Source: Cunninghamia lanceolata (lineage: Eukaryota; Streptophyta; Pinopsida; Cupressales; Cupressaceae). From it: a stretch of 64,000 bases of DNA. Location: positions 36,830,501 to 36,894,500 of the forward strand of contig BSBN01000213.1 in the NCBI GenBank assembly GCA_027924645.1, in the 5' to 3' direction. Of the stretch, positions 43,930 through 56,076 are shown piece by piece; positions within the stretch are counted from its first letter, which is position 1; each line of letters begins with the position of its first letter. The translations under genes and the position numbers were made by a program. The notes beneath the pieces were generated by a model. It was not told where the DNA came from. It was given only the letters and a program-made list of their open reading frames with translations, and did no database searches.

Positions 43930-46896
43930 TTAATACCTGGCTAAAAATAGATCGTAACTCCTCCATAAAAGCTTGTTATAGAATATGCTAAAAATAGTGG
44001 GAGTTATAAGAGGCCCATGAAGAATCCTATGCCTCATTGGAAGTTGAAATAGACAACTAGACAAGGACATACTAGCTACAAAATTAAATAAGATGTACAA
44101 AAATATTTAATTTAGGTACCCTAATTTGGTGAGGTCCTAACTCCTAGCCCGGTGGACGAAAATCAAACTTCTTTCATGTGTTGGAAAGATTTCCAAAAGA
44201 CCTACACTGAAATGACAAACTAGGCACTAGAAATGCTTTGAAGACCTTTGAAAATGCAATTTATGAAAATGTAGAAAATACCAAAAAAAATCTTAAATTA
44301 GAATTATTTCCCTGTCACTTTCCCTAAGTCCACGAGAAATATGAAATGGGCTTTTGGGTCCCTGAATTAAATTATTAGAAATGAGACATTACAAATAGGA
44401 TGGATGAGATCATAAAAGACGACGAAGAATATTCACAAGGACTAGATGAAGAGGGGAGGTGATACACATCTAACATTATTGAGATATCAATCAAACTAGT
44501 TGATGTGAGGAATCATGTAAAGAATCTTGAAGCTACTCTGGAAAGCTTAGAAACATTCCATCATACTAGATATTAGGAAGGTACAAGGATGTGCTTCCAA
44601 AATGACAAGGCAAAAAAATATAAGGGAAAGCTTTACAATTTTACAAAGATAATTAGGCATTAGTATGAATACATTGGAGAATAGGACGTTGTGAAAAATG
44701 GGTCGCATATGGCTATTAAAGAATTATGCCTTCCTTGCCATTAATTCCAAATTTTTAAGGAGACTAAAATTGGAAATCTTATGAGCACATTTTAAGGCTA
44801 AGGATTAATATGTCTCTCTCAAGGTTGCACATGAATATTATTATTTTTTACCTCGAGGAAGAGGTAATTGATTAAATCAAGGAAAATTTTGGCAAGAATA
44901 TCCATTCAACTCTTTTCAACAAACTTGTATACCACATATCTCAAACATACCATGGCACAAATATGGCATCACAAATGACTTTGGCCTATCCTATCCATAA
45001 TACATGACAAATAGTATGAGAAATTATAAAATTTCAAATTGACTTGGATAATGAGGAAGCACGATCAATGGTTAATACCATTTGTTTTGTATTGCATTGA
45101 GGCATTATATCCATTGCCATATTGAGTTGAGATAATAGGATAGAGAGAAGCATCATAAGAGAATATATTTGAATATATTGTGCTCTTGAAATTATATGTG
45201 AATAATGTGTGAAATTATGCATTCAATTTAAAAAATGATAATTTGTATGGATAAGTGACTAATTGTTATTTTTTTGTTTTCTATTGTATGCATTAACTCT
45301 AATTGTCGATCTCATTAATTAATGTTTAGATATAATTAACATATGACAATAGTTACTTGAAAATAAGAAGAAATAGAGATCAACATGTTGCCAAAATAAT
45401 CAATAATAAAATAATAATTACACAAAAAATATTTCATAAAACGAAACAAAAAATAAATAAGTAAACTATTTTCTTGGTTGATGAAAATGGCCTAGGGTGC
45501 CATACCCTTTATATTGATAGTATCAAAAAATACATGAAGGGCTTCTCCATAATGGAGGGCCTAGAAACCATAACCTCTGAAGGGTGGGATATTACAATGC
45601 AACCAACACTATTAATAGAGCCCAACTTAAAGGCCCTACTTTCCCATCTTAACATGGGAGCGCATAGTCATCTTACACTTCTCATCCCCTGCTAATTTCT
45701 TTTTTTTTCTTTACCATTATCCACTGATTTGTGTTTTCCCCATGTATATCTTTCGTTTTAGGCATAATGCATTGTGAAGGATCCTCTACCATGGAAGAGG
45801 CCCTTTTTGTTCTATTTCGCTTATGTTTGGAAGGGAGCAAGCAACCTTCTCTTGGGATTGCACCTCTTTGAAGAGAGACAAATGGTGTTTCATCTTTCTC
45901 AGAAGCACCATCATCCACATCATCTTTAGCAGTGGGAAAAACATGTCGGTGCCTAAGATTTGCCCCCTTCTACCAAGTTTCTTGCTTTAGAGGAAATGCC
46001 TTTTTAGCCAATGAGGAAAATTTTCCACACTCATTCACCTTGTGCCCTATGTTGTAGCATCGTTTGCATCGAATGCTATGCCTTCATAAACAATTGCTTG
46101 TTTCCATATCTTAGTTCCAACCTTAATTTTAATTTTTCCTAGTAAGGGTTTGGAAATATCTTAGTTCCAATTTTAATTTTTTCTAGTAAGGGTTTGCATC
46201 GAATGCTATGCCTTCATAAACAATTGCTTGTTTCCATATCTTAGTTCCAACCTTAATTTTAATTTTTTCTAGTAAGGGTTTGGAAATATCCATTTCCACC
46301 GGCATTTGAGCAAAGGTGAATGAGGAATTGAGAGTGAAAGAGGAATTTGGTTTAGGACCCTCAAATAAATTCCCCAATGGAGTTACTGATTGAACACAAG
46401 TAGGAAGAACCCTAAAAATACAATGGTAGGTTGGGTAACTGCACCCGGATTGGAGTTGCTATTGAATTTCAATGAAGGGGTCAAATTTAAGAAACCATGG
46501 TTTTATGCTCAGGAAAGACTTCCCCCAAACCCAGGGACCCATTTGTAGAAGCAACTCCTTGTCCTCAAAGTATTCACATATCACATAGAAGAATCCTTTA
46601 GCACATGGACTAATGCATATCTCACCATTAAGGATAGGTTGCCAGTTTTCAATGATCCACTTGTTAAGCTCAACCAAGCTAGGCTAAAATTTATGGAAGC
46701 AATAATTCACAATATGATCTCTATGTGCAACCTCATCTTCCAATGCTTCATTACCAAGATTGACAATGGGAGGGTTTGTAACCAAGGTAAGAATCCCTTT
46801 CGACTTGTTTAGCTCAACTTATGCTTAATCAAAACTAACATAATTTTCATTATCAAATAAAAGTATACCTTCACTATAAATCCACTTTTGGCTTAA
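43877..46896. repeat. Second unit of the 2.9-kb tandem duplication
   Basis: It begins with 517 bp of the solo LTR end (to 44393) and continues through the LINE copy. A local duplication of about 120 bp at 46140-46265 (TTTCTAGTAAGGGTTTG repeated) is unique to this unit. The right edge is judged from loss of similarity at about 46896. Confidence 0.9.
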
Positions 46897-47110
46897 GGAG
46901 ACCATCATAGTTTTTTTCCCTTCATCCCAAGGGAGCTGATGTAGGCATCGGATGGGTTCTACCCATCATGTGGGCAAAGAAAATCTAAGTTGCCAAAAAG
47001 AGTGGTTGCAGTTGCAAAAGCCTTGCATTTCTCTTTCGTCAGAACCCTAACACCTAATGGAAAAACATTGCGGACAGAAAGTCTTGCAATTTTCAATCCC
47101 AAACAAACTA
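45465..47110 (-). pseudogene. LINE ORF1 (DUF4283 type), copy in second duplication unit, with 5' part
   Basis: It has the same ORF1 as 42573-43929 with independent damage: DUF4283 part at 46459-46677 (WIIENWQPILNGEICISPCA), MPVEMDISKPLLEKIKIKVG at 46183-46377, then a basic end QWIMVKKKKEISRG near 45690. Sequence to about 47100 continues beyond the duplicated unit and should be the LINE 5' UTR and N-terminus. As in the first unit, ORF1 is followed only by a 3' UTR, ending near 45465 in an A-rich end. The 5' boundary is uncertain. Confidence 0.75.
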
Positions 47111-47188
47111 GAATTGAATTTAATTGAATTGAATTTTAATGACGTCCACAAGGCCCAAAACAACCTAAGGGACCAAGAAGCCGCAACC

Positions 47189-50100
47189 CTAAGATAATTT
47201 CAAACTCTTTTCCATTTCGACTCTTCTATCATGCAACTTGACCAAGAAACCAACGGTTATGTGTATCTTAGCCTCTTCAAAGAGCTCGCTAAGACTCCCC
47301 CCTTCCATGATGTCCTCGTATTGCCTGCGGATGACTTCATAAGCAACACACTCAAAGATGAAGTGCCATTTGGTTTCTATAACCTTTTTGCTGCAGAACG
47401 TGCATATCCTATCTTCCCAAACTTCCTTCAAGACTGCCCATCTACCAGTTTCGCACCTAAGGTGATGAGAACTGGTCCTTAACTACGCAATAAGAAGCCT
47501 CGCCTTACCCTTAAGGGTGGCATGCAAGTAGGCTTTTTCTCCATGTTCCCATGTGGGGTTGAACTCTTTGATATAGTGCATTTTTTTGACCAAGTTGTTT
47601 AGTCCACATGGCAGTCCTGAATTTTTCCAACACTAACTGTTTAATTTCTGCTTTGGTATTAGGACAATCTTGCAAATTAATATCCCATGTTTTCATCCAC
47701 TTGTTCTGCTTCATCCACGTCTTTTTCCTACAGTCTAATCCTTCCCCCACCACCAATTTAGGCCAACACTGATTTTCCATGTTTTCTACTTTCTTTAGGT
47801 AGCAAAGGAGTCGAGTAATTGCAACAGCCTCTAACGGGAAGGTGCCCGCTTCAGCCAAAAGAATCTCATAGGGAACGATAGCTTTGACTTTGAGACTACT
47901 AGTGATAAGCTGCTTTTGAATTCTCTCCATTTGTCTCCATTTGTGATTAGAAACGTTACTTCCCCAAACCTCGCAGCCATATAAGACAACCAGCATGACT
48001 AACAACCCAAAAAGAGTCTTCTTGGTTTTCCAATCCCATAGCTCCGCTTTCCTACATCTATTTTGAAGCATGTAGGAAGCTCTCCACCCCCCTTGGATCC
48101 TCTTCGTTCTACAAGTGTCCTAGCTGAGCCTATTGTTGAAAATAATTCCAAGGTACTTGTACTCCTCAACAATCTCCAGAGAGCTTCCCTCAAAAATAAA
48201 GTTGGCATGCTGCTTTTTCCTTTTCAAAGAAAAAATCATGACTTTGGTCTTGCTACTGTTCACTTGCATCCCCACCTCATGATAGAAAAGCTCCAACTCC
48301 TTCAGATGTTCTCTCAACCCAATGGCAGGTTTGGCAACCAGGATAAGGTCGTCAGCATACAAAAGTAATTTCACCACAAAACCCGCCAACTGAATACCCT
48401 CCCCATCTGTGTTGTTTAACCATTCTTCTAGCTTGTCAATATATAAGCCAAATAAGGTGGGAGAAAGGGGACAACCCTGCTTGACCCCGATGTCACTATA
48501 GAAACACTCTGACATACCCTCTTTAGTTATGATTTTAGCTCTAACCTTCTCATAAAGCTTGTGCACAGCAGGCCTGTACTCATCTGGAACCTTAAGTTCT
48601 TCCATCCTTTTCCACAGTTTGTCCCTGGACACCGTGTCAAAAGCCTTTTTAAAATCAACAAAGCAACAAAAGGCCTCCCACTGGGTGTCCCAAACTTTTT
48701 CGACCAAATGTCTAAGCATGATGTAGTGGTCAACAGTAGAATGTCTTGATCTAAAACCAACCTGCCCCTTCGCCCTTTTTTCCTCTTTTTCTGCCCAAAT
48801 GCTGATCTTGCGCTTTATCATGCTTCTGAACAGTTTACCAAGGAGAGGATTCACCATGATAGTCCTATAGTTTGAGGGATTATTGATATCACCACTCTTG
48901 AAGAGAGGAATAACAACACTAGTGACCCACTCACTCGGAAAGCCCCCTTTTGTGATGCCATTAAATATACATTTGATGTGTGGCGCAAGGTACGCCACTC
49001 CCACTTTAAAATTCAGCTTGCAGCCCATCTATGTCTCGCGCTTTGCCATTTGCCAACTTCTTTATACCATGCTTGATATCTTCCACCGAAAAAAAGCTCG
49101 GTCGACGTGTTAACTATAGGGGGTGACTCAATTCTCTTGAGATCGTTCATATAAAAGCCTCGCATACTCTAACCATTGTTCATCAGTAATATTATTTTCA
49201 GTATGCTTTTTTTCCTACTGTAACTCCCTCCAAAAGCCTTTAGGGTTGTTTTTGCCCAAAGAAATTAACTCATTCCTTCTAGAAACCACATATCTTTCTT
49301 TTTTGGATTTTAACAAGTACTCATATTTTTTCTTATTTTATTTGTTTGACTTGTTTGCTTTGAGGGATCTTTTTGCTGCCTTACACTCTTCATCAAACCA
49401 CAAGTTTGTCAGGAAAGTGTTTGAGATCCCCTTCTTAGGCCGAGACCTCTTGCATGCCATTAGAGCTTTGTGGATTAAAGGGATAAACCTGCTGCTATTT
49501 ATATTGTTCTTTAAATCCTTGATTGAATCTTTGCTCTCTATGATGTTTTTTTCATTTGAAGGTGTTGTTTCAAGGCAGCAGTGAAGATCTCCTATTTTTT
49601 TTGGTTCACCAAGATTTTACTTTGAGTTTGAACTTTCTTTTGTATGCTTTTGGCCTACCCCTCCTTGTGGGTGACCATTTGGAAGCCAAACTTAACGAGT
49701 AAAGGCATATGATCAGACTTCAAACTAGCATTACAATCCCTAATGTTGAATTCCACCAACCTGGAAGTACCCTTTTGAGAGCATATAACATAATCCACTA
49801 CACTTTAACCATTGTAATTTTTACAAGTGATACCCCTAGATCCTGGCCAATTTCTCATACCATTACAAATAACCAAGTCATGGAGGCTACAAAGCCCTAA
49901 CAATTCCACACCAAAATGATTCACACTACCATTGCCATCTTGAGAGGCTCTAACCCAAAGCTGATCCTAACTCTCTAACAATAACGAGTTACGGTTTCCT
50001 CTTTCCTCGTTGCCCAAACAAAGAGACTGATTATTCGTTGTCCTAGCATTAAAATCACCAAATAAGACAATTTCCCCCAAGCTGCTAAAAGAAGAAATGT

Positions 50101-50500
50101 CTTTCATAAGGGCAGCATAGGGGTCTTCATTGTCAAGATTTCTCTTTTTGTAGAACTTTAACCCTTTTGGGGCAAAGTAACAAGATGTCAGCCTGATCAT
50201 AGCCTCATTATTAGTTATCTTTATCCACATGTACTGCTTGTTAGGGTCGTCTTTCTCAAATTCCACGATCCCACCCCAACTCTCTCTAATTAACATGGTG
50301 ATTCCCCCATATCCTTTACCTATTTCAGTTCCTTCATTCCAAACTAAAAATTTCTTGTAACCTTTGAAGCTCGGTACTTTGCATCCATCATGCTCATGAG
50401 TCTCTGTAAGGATAATCAGGTCTTTCCCCTCCACTACAGGCCCCAACCCCGGTCCTATTCTCCATGGATATCCTCTACAGTTCCAACTTACAATCTGCAT
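47189..50500 (-). pseudogene. LINE ORF2: APE endonuclease, reverse transcriptase, zinc knuckle
   Basis: It starts MQIVSWNCRGYPW at 50500. The endonuclease shows TETHEHD, FGDFNA (near 50050) and SDHMPL (near 49700). RT at 48120-49028 has FRSRHSTVDHYIMLRHLVEK, CFVDFKKAFDTVSRDKLW, GVKQGCPLSPTLFGLYID and the catalytic LLLYADDLILVA. The end at 47189-47431 carries CTFCSKK...WHFIFEC, a CX2CX9HX4C knuckle. All catalytic motifs are present, but stops and frameshifts break the frame, mainly between 49030 and 49970 and near 48120 and 47500. About 1100 codons, normal for a LINE ORF2. Confidence 0.92.
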
Positions 50501-50524
50501 ATACTCTTGTGGGGCCTTGAATCC

Positions 50525-51352
50525 CTATTTCTTGTGAGGAAACCTCTCACTGATTTGGGCTTTCCCATTTTTCAAACATGCCCACTTCCCGTCATCCCTT
50601 GCTGTTTTTACTTTCTCCCACTCTTTCCTTCGCTCTTCTTGTTGTGCGAAAGTCAAATCATTATCTAAGAAAATGCGAGTGCCTTTGAGCAACTCCCTAT
50701 TTTTTAGAATCTCGTTCTTATCTCCTATGCACCTTAAGATAACTCTTACATGCCTATTCTTTCCCTCCTCCGGTTTCTTTCCTATCCTGCTCACTTGTTG
50801 GATAAAACCTATCCATTTTAGCTTACCTTTAAGGAAATCTCTTGCCAGGATGTCGGTCCTTTCTTTCTTTTCAAAGTCTTTTAGACCTTTAATGATGATA
50901 TTTAGTGCCTTGTCTTGGTTGTCCTTTTCTTCTTTTATGTGAATCTTTATTTGCTTCTCAAAGGTTTCTTTTTGTTCTTTTAATGGTCCACTTACAACCT
51001 GTGACCAAGATTTAGCTTCTTCGATTCAGTCTCTTAACTGGGTTTCTTTCAACTCTAAGTTAGCCATGACTGATTGGATCTCCCTCATTTGAGTTGAGTC
51101 ACCGCCATTTGTCATTTCTGGTTTCTTTTTTTCTATTGCTTTCAGTTGGTTTACTTCTTGTTTTAGAGTGTACAATTCTTGTTGCCCTCTTTCTATATTG
51201 ATTTGTAGATTCGAAACTTGTTCTTTGAGTGTTTTAACCTCTTTTTCCAACATACAACTTACTTCTAACGCATCCTTTAGCTTGTTGTCACCATGCAGCC
51301 CTTTTTCTTCGAGCATTAGCAGCCTCTCCTTCATGCTTATGAGCTTTGCCAC
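50525..51352 (-). pseudogene. LINE ORF1 with coiled coil and L1-ORF1p-like C-terminal domain
   Basis: From ATG 51352 the protein has a heptad-rich coiled coil of about 85 residues (KLISMKERLLMLEEKG, LEKEVKTLKEQVSNLQINIE). After one TGA (LRD*IEEAKSW, at 51026-51028) it continues in the same frame with NIIIKGLKDFEKKERTDILA, RIGKKPEEGKNRHVRVILRC and LKGTRIFLDNDLTFAQQEER. This order matches L1 ORF1p (Transposase_22: coiled coil, RRM, C-terminal domain), an RNA chaperone forming trimers. The TGA fits CGA to TGA by CpG deamination. ORF2 begins 25 bp after the ORF1 stop. Confidence 0.85.
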
Positions 51353-51690
51353 ATATAGTTATGACGACCACAACAACGGTGTGGACGTAGGGTTGTATGT
51401 TTAATTGTTAACTCAAGATTTTCTGCCCCTTACAACAAACTTCGTTGGGTTCAGCTCTGTTTTGTCTGTATCTGACACTGTACCAACTGGGCTTCCTACC
51501 ATTTTCCCCTTTCCTTTTGTTCCACCCTTCTCAATTTGCCTTCCCCCTAACTGATGCATTGAAATTTAACCTACGAAAATTTAGAGGAGCCTTCGTGAAG
51601 CGACAAAAAATCAATGGGCAAAATGGAGGGAGGCGGAACCCTAGGCGTCATAGAAAACAATGACGCAGGAGGAACAAAAGTCTTTGGGAG

Positions 51691-52179
51691 CAACATCTCC
51701 TTTTATGGTTTCGAATTAAACATAATAAATAAGTTAATTATTAATTTAAATGGATTTCTAAACATTAATTTAAAAAATATATATATAAATAAAATTTATG
51801 TTGACTATATGAAAAATAATTAAAAAAGAAAGTACTATATAACTAATTTTTTTTTTTTAATTTTAAATTTTAAATTTTATTTATCCATTATAATTTTAGA
51901 CAAGTGTCACGTAGTGGCAAGTACTTGCCTTGTAGTGTTGTAATTATAGTATGTGTTTTAGTTGTAATTATAGTTGTGTTTTAGTTTTAATTTTTTAATT
52001 CATTAGGTAAACTTCAAATTTACTTTTTGTCGAACCAACAAAATGGTTATTATTTATAGTTATAATATTAATAATAATATTAATTATATTATTAATATTT
52101 ATTATAACACTTGATATATTATCTTAATTGATATTATAGTATTATAATATAGTATAATATTTTTTTGGTTGTGGGGGTA
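51691..52179. other. AT-rich spacer
   Basis: Mostly A/T words (TTAATATTATAAT and similar) without coding sequence. The SINE-like blocks that follow are sharply more GC-rich than this background. Confidence 0.6.
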
Positions 52180-52515
52180 CCTGGGTTTTTAGCCTAGTCT
52201 GGGCCCAAAGAGACCCTTACGAGGGATCTCTTCCCATGGCTTTATCGCTTGAGACCACAACTGGGGGGTCTCCATCCCCAATGGGTATTATCACCTGGGC
52301 ATTAACGCCCTTAGTTCAAATCTGCGAGCTCGTTGGCCGAGCGAAGTCCCACAACCTGCGAGCACGCCAACCCAGCGGAGGACTCGAGAAGGGTCCTGTG
52401 AGCACGGCAGCCCAGCGAAGGCACAAGGCCTGCGAGCTCGTTGGCCCAGCAGGGATTTGAATCCGGGTGGTGATCACCGCAACCAAGTGAACTCACCACC
52501 ACGTTGTGCCCTGAA
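52180..52515 (-). repeat. GC-rich tRNA-derived SINE, minus copy 1
   Basis: On minus it starts with a tRNA-like head (GTGAGTTCACTTGGTTGCGG, then B-box-like GGATTCAAATCCC). The body has several copies of a ~35-bp unit with GGCCAACGAGCTCGCAGG-like cores, and it ends near CCCAGGTACCCCCACAACC. It is embedded in AT-rich DNA. No TSD found by eye. Confidence 0.7.
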
Positions 52516-52689
52516 GGGCATATAATATAGTATAATATTAATTGATATAATATAGTATAATATTAATTGATATAATATTTGACTTAATTTTCTTCTTAGA
52601 ATAAATATTTGTTGTATAGACAAATTGGATTCCAATAATGTTAAACAAATAATTTTTTTTAAGCGAATTTTTTTTTTTGTTTAAAGATA

Positions 52690-52945
52690 ATACGCATGGT
52701 AAACTTTTTAACGTGACCGGTGACGCTGGCACGCCCTCCGGCTCCATGCGAATGCTTTTGCCTAGAGCAATGAACCAGTGAGGCCACAACACGGGGGACT
52801 TCATCCCCTCGCAAGAACACTTCAAACCCGCAAGCTCGTTGGCCTAGCGAAGGCGTAATGCCTGCGAGCTCGTTGGCCCAGCAGGGGTTTGAACTCTGGT
52901 GAACGCCACTACAACCAAGCGACTTAACCACCGAACCCTTATCAG
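52690..52945 (-). repeat. GC-rich tRNA-derived SINE, minus copy 2
   Basis: The head at the right end reads on minus GGTTAAGTCGCTTGGTTGTA followed by B-box-like GAGTTCAAACCCC. The body has GGCCAACGAGCTCGCAGG and ends GGTCACGTTAAAAAG. It is the same family as 53228-53490, in inverse orientation. Confidence 0.78.
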
Positions 52946-53227
52946 CGTTTTTAAAGCGAATATAAATATTATAACAAAATTGTAATATTTATAGTATAAT
53001 TTATAAATTTTTTTAGTTTAAATATTAATGAACTAGTATAATTAATTATTTATTGATAATAAACAATGTTTATATTATAAATATGATAATAATATATTTG
53101 TATTATTACATTATAATATATATATTTTTTATTATATTGTTATATTATATTATATTTATGTTTATGCTTATTATTATATTATTATAATATTATAATATCA
53201 ATTAAGATAATATATGAAGAAGTGTTG

Positions 53228-53490
53228 CCGATAAGGGCGTGGTTCGGGGTTAAGTCGCTCGGTTGTAGTGGCGGCCACCAGAGTTCAAACCCCCGCTGGG
53301 CCAACAAGCTCACAGGCTTTACACCTTCGCCGGGCCAACGAGCTCGCGGGTTTGAAGTGTTCTCTCTTGGGGATGAGGTCCCCCGTGTTGTGGCCTCACC
53401 GGTTCATAGCTTCGGGCAAAAGCATTGTGGAGCCGGAGGGCGTGTCGCACCAGCATCACCGGTCACATTAAAAAGCTTACCAGGCGCATA
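53228..53490 (+). repeat. GC-rich tRNA-derived SINE, plus copy
   Basis: It starts GGTTCGGGGTTAAGTCGCTC and has B-box-like GAGTTCAAACCCC at about 53281-53293. The body is GGGCCAACGAGCTCGCGGG and the end is GGTCACATTAAAAAGC. It mirrors 52690-52945 across a 280-bp AT-rich spacer, so the two form a long inverted repeat. Confidence 0.8.
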
Positions 53491-54289
53491 TATATATATG
53501 AAGAAGTGTTAATAATGGATATTAATAATATTAACGATTTTGTACCTTTGACAAAAAGTAATTTTGAAGTTTAGGTAATGAAATAAAAAATTAAATTCTA
53601 AAAAACTGATGATTTTTCACTCTGAATTATCGCCATCCATTTAGGCATGACTTAACTAATGGGAGGTAAGATTAGTGTTCATAGTTTGTTTACTTGCCAC
53701 ATCCTCCCCTCAAACCGAATTTCTCTCCACATTTATAGGTGTTTGTTGCACTCTCCGACCATCCGAAGAAGAGGTCATTTTTTTAAACCAATCACAATAG
53801 AGATAAATCATTTTTCAATGATTTTTGTTAAAATTTTATCATCTTGACATAGGAAAAGTTCAAATTTATATCAAATTTGCCCGACAAGAAAAAAAATCTT
53901 GTGTCTTGATTGGTTTACTGTTAATAGATTAATAACTAGATAAGCCTCAACGGATGCAATAGTATTGCGGAAGGTACTAATAAAAATTATAATGAATTTT
54001 ATTAGAGGGAAGATATATTCAACTACATAATTAAACAAGTGACACATTGGGTCCGCCATATTGAAAATATGGTTTGATAATTGGATTTGTCAAAAGCTAT
54101 GATTAGTTATGTTATAGTAAATATCGATACTAGCACTTGCACATCATAGGAGGTTCAAGGAATACATCGATAGGAACGACTGGAGAGTTTAAAAAATTTG
54201 CCGGCGTGAATTTTTTTACGACATGGCCCTAAACAAGAATGGACGGTTCTTATGCAGCCACGGTTGTCTAAAAATGGCCGTGAGTGAGA
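53491..54289. other. Spacer without recognised features
   Basis: AT-rich, no coding sequence or repeat seen. Confidence 0.5.
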
Positions 54290-54487
54290 TCTACGTGGCG
54301 TCACGAAATGGAAATATATTTCATTGGGACCCACAGACGGCACTGGTTTTCTCCTCTAAACGCATATAAACTTCACTGCGTGCGCGTCAAAACTCACAAG
54401 GCCGTAAAATTAACTAAGTCTTCTAAAGCTTTTAATTGTTTATTTCAGACTTGTTTTTGGAGCAGAGGGTTTCGAACTCTCGGTCCA
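54290..54487 (+). promoter_or_regulatory. Candidate promoter of the pectinesterase pseudogene
   Basis: It contains a G-box/ABRE-like TACGTGGCGTCACG at about 54292-54305 and a TATA-like CATATAAAC at 54363-54371, about 120 bp before the first ATG of the pectinesterase remnant. This is consistent with a plant core promoter, but there is no other support. Confidence 0.35.
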
Positions 54488-54829
54488 TGGCTAGAATGAA
54501 GCAGGTGCCCAACAAAATAGCAGGCTTACACATTGACAAATTTAGGCCATGAACAAGTGAGTGGCAATTTAAGCGGAAATTTGCTTTGAAATTTGAGGGT
54601 TTTGATTGAGAGAGCATTGGAAAGGAAGCTAGTAGTGGCACAGGATGGAAGTGGTAACTTCGATAGGGTATAGGATGCCATAGACGTCGTGCCACTGTCC
54701 AACAGGGACATAATTGTTATTGAGGTTTTGCCTGGGGTTTACAGGCAGCCAGTTTATGTGCCCAAGACTAAGAATATGATCACATTGCATGGGTTTTGCG
54801 TAGAGGATATGATTGTGTTTTCAATCTAA
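54488..54829 (+). pseudogene. Pectinesterase, truncated first exon
   Basis: From 54626 the plus frame reads KLVVAQDGSGNFDRV, TAG, DAIDVVPLSNRDIIVI, then EVLPGVYRQPVYVPKTKNMI and TLHGFCVEDMIV. This is the N-terminal part of the pectin methylesterase domain (VxxDGSGDFxTVQxAIDAVP, GxYREKVxVPxxKxxITLxG), which removes methyl groups from cell-wall homogalacturonan. The TAG at 54671-54673 replaces the conserved Gln. The frame ends at TAA 54827-54829 with no splice donor recognised, and the catalytic Asp/Arg region is absent. The ATG at 54488 is in another frame, so the start is also broken. Confidence 0.82.
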
Positions 54830-56076
54830 AATTTGAGGCTACAACAACAGCAAAGCTATTAAAAAACAGTAACAGTCACAGATAGATTTTAATACTATTT
54901 GCATTAGTTCTTTCTTTTTATAGCATAAAAACTAATAATCTGTTTGCTGCACGAACCCAATCTCACTTTTTGATACCTTGAAACATGTAAAAATAATCAT
55001 CTAAAATGACCTAAAATTAGTATGCTTTGAATAGACGACTGTCAGAAAAATATAATCTAAGATATACATTCGAATGGCTTGCTTTATAGCTGCTTCTGTA
55101 TTTGTAGCTACTTCTGTCTATGTCTCTAGTTGCTTTTAATCTCGGAGATGACTACCTATAGTTGGGTATTACCATCGAAACCACTAAAATCGATCCTGCA
55201 TGAGAAGACTTTCTTGAACTCCAAGAGGACCAGCAACTATTATTTGAGGACCAGTAGCTATTATTTCTTCCTCCGACCCTAACGATAGTAGCCTAATCCT
55301 CCCCGGGGGTGAAAGGATGGCTGGGAATCGCCCAAGGCAGCAGAGAATCGATCTAGAATTCATCTAATCGATCTCCACTTCCTCTTAACCGAGGGTGAAG
55401 CCTTTCAAACAATGCAATCGGGGGTGAATCCAACCTACCTTCCTGTCTCCAAATATTCGTTTTATTTATAGATTGTTGAGGCGGTGATCAAAGGGGGCGA
55501 ATTAATGTAAAATCTTTCCATCCACTAGTTGCATTTACTCCAAAATCTATGAAATATCTAGATTGGATGACTGTTGGCAAAATATCTTATAAGTTCCTAA
55601 TTTTACGGCGTGAGACAATTCTGAGCGATATAATGATCACAACTAAAAGTTTCATTATTCACCGAATTTGATGAAAATTTTCCTGCGCAAATTTTAGGCA
55701 TGAGACAATTTCGAGCACTATCATGCTCACAACTAAAAGCCTATCGGCTAAATATGCACCTTAAATGATAATATACATTCAACTTAATGATATAATTATA
55801 AAATTATATTAAAAAAGTTATATTCTTGCCAATTTGAAATTATAATATTAATTAATGCATTAAATTATGATGATATATGATTAATATAATTTCAATGAAT
55901 AATATTAAATTAATACTATAATAATAGTAATGCATTATGTCATGTTCCTATATCATTTAATTGATATTATATATTACTACGTTATTGATAATATGCACCT
56001 TAAATGATAATATACATTCAACTTAATGATATAATTATAAAATTATATTAATGTTAAAAGTTATATTCTTGTCGTG
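54830..56076. other. AT-rich spacer with internal direct repeats
   Basis: No gene. A ~60-bp segment (TATGCACCTTAAATGATAAT start) occurs at 55755-55816 and 55988-56050. A GAGACAATT...CACAACTAAAAG segment occurs at about 55611 and 55701. The stretch 55911-55985 is repeated at 57851-57925, beyond the inserted LINE. Confidence 0.7.

Larger units (their letters stand above)
47110..51690 (-). mobile_element. Nearly full-length two-ORF LINE
   Basis: A minus-strand non-LTR retrotransposon with ORF1 (about 51352-50525), ORF2 (50500-47189) containing endonuclease, RT and terminal zinc knuckle, then a short 3' UTR. The 3' end at about 47110-47140 reads as a simple repeat of ATTCA-like units (AATTCAATTCAATTAAATTC on minus) rather than poly(A). 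The 5' end near 51690 is approximate, and a TSD was not found. Unlike usual plant L1 elements, ORF1 resembles animal L1 ORF1p. Confidence 0.85.

Noticed and set aside
52236..52502. Short open frames in both strands of the GC-rich blocks
   Set aside because: They are by-products of GC-rich SINE sequence repeated at three sites; no protein family is recognised.
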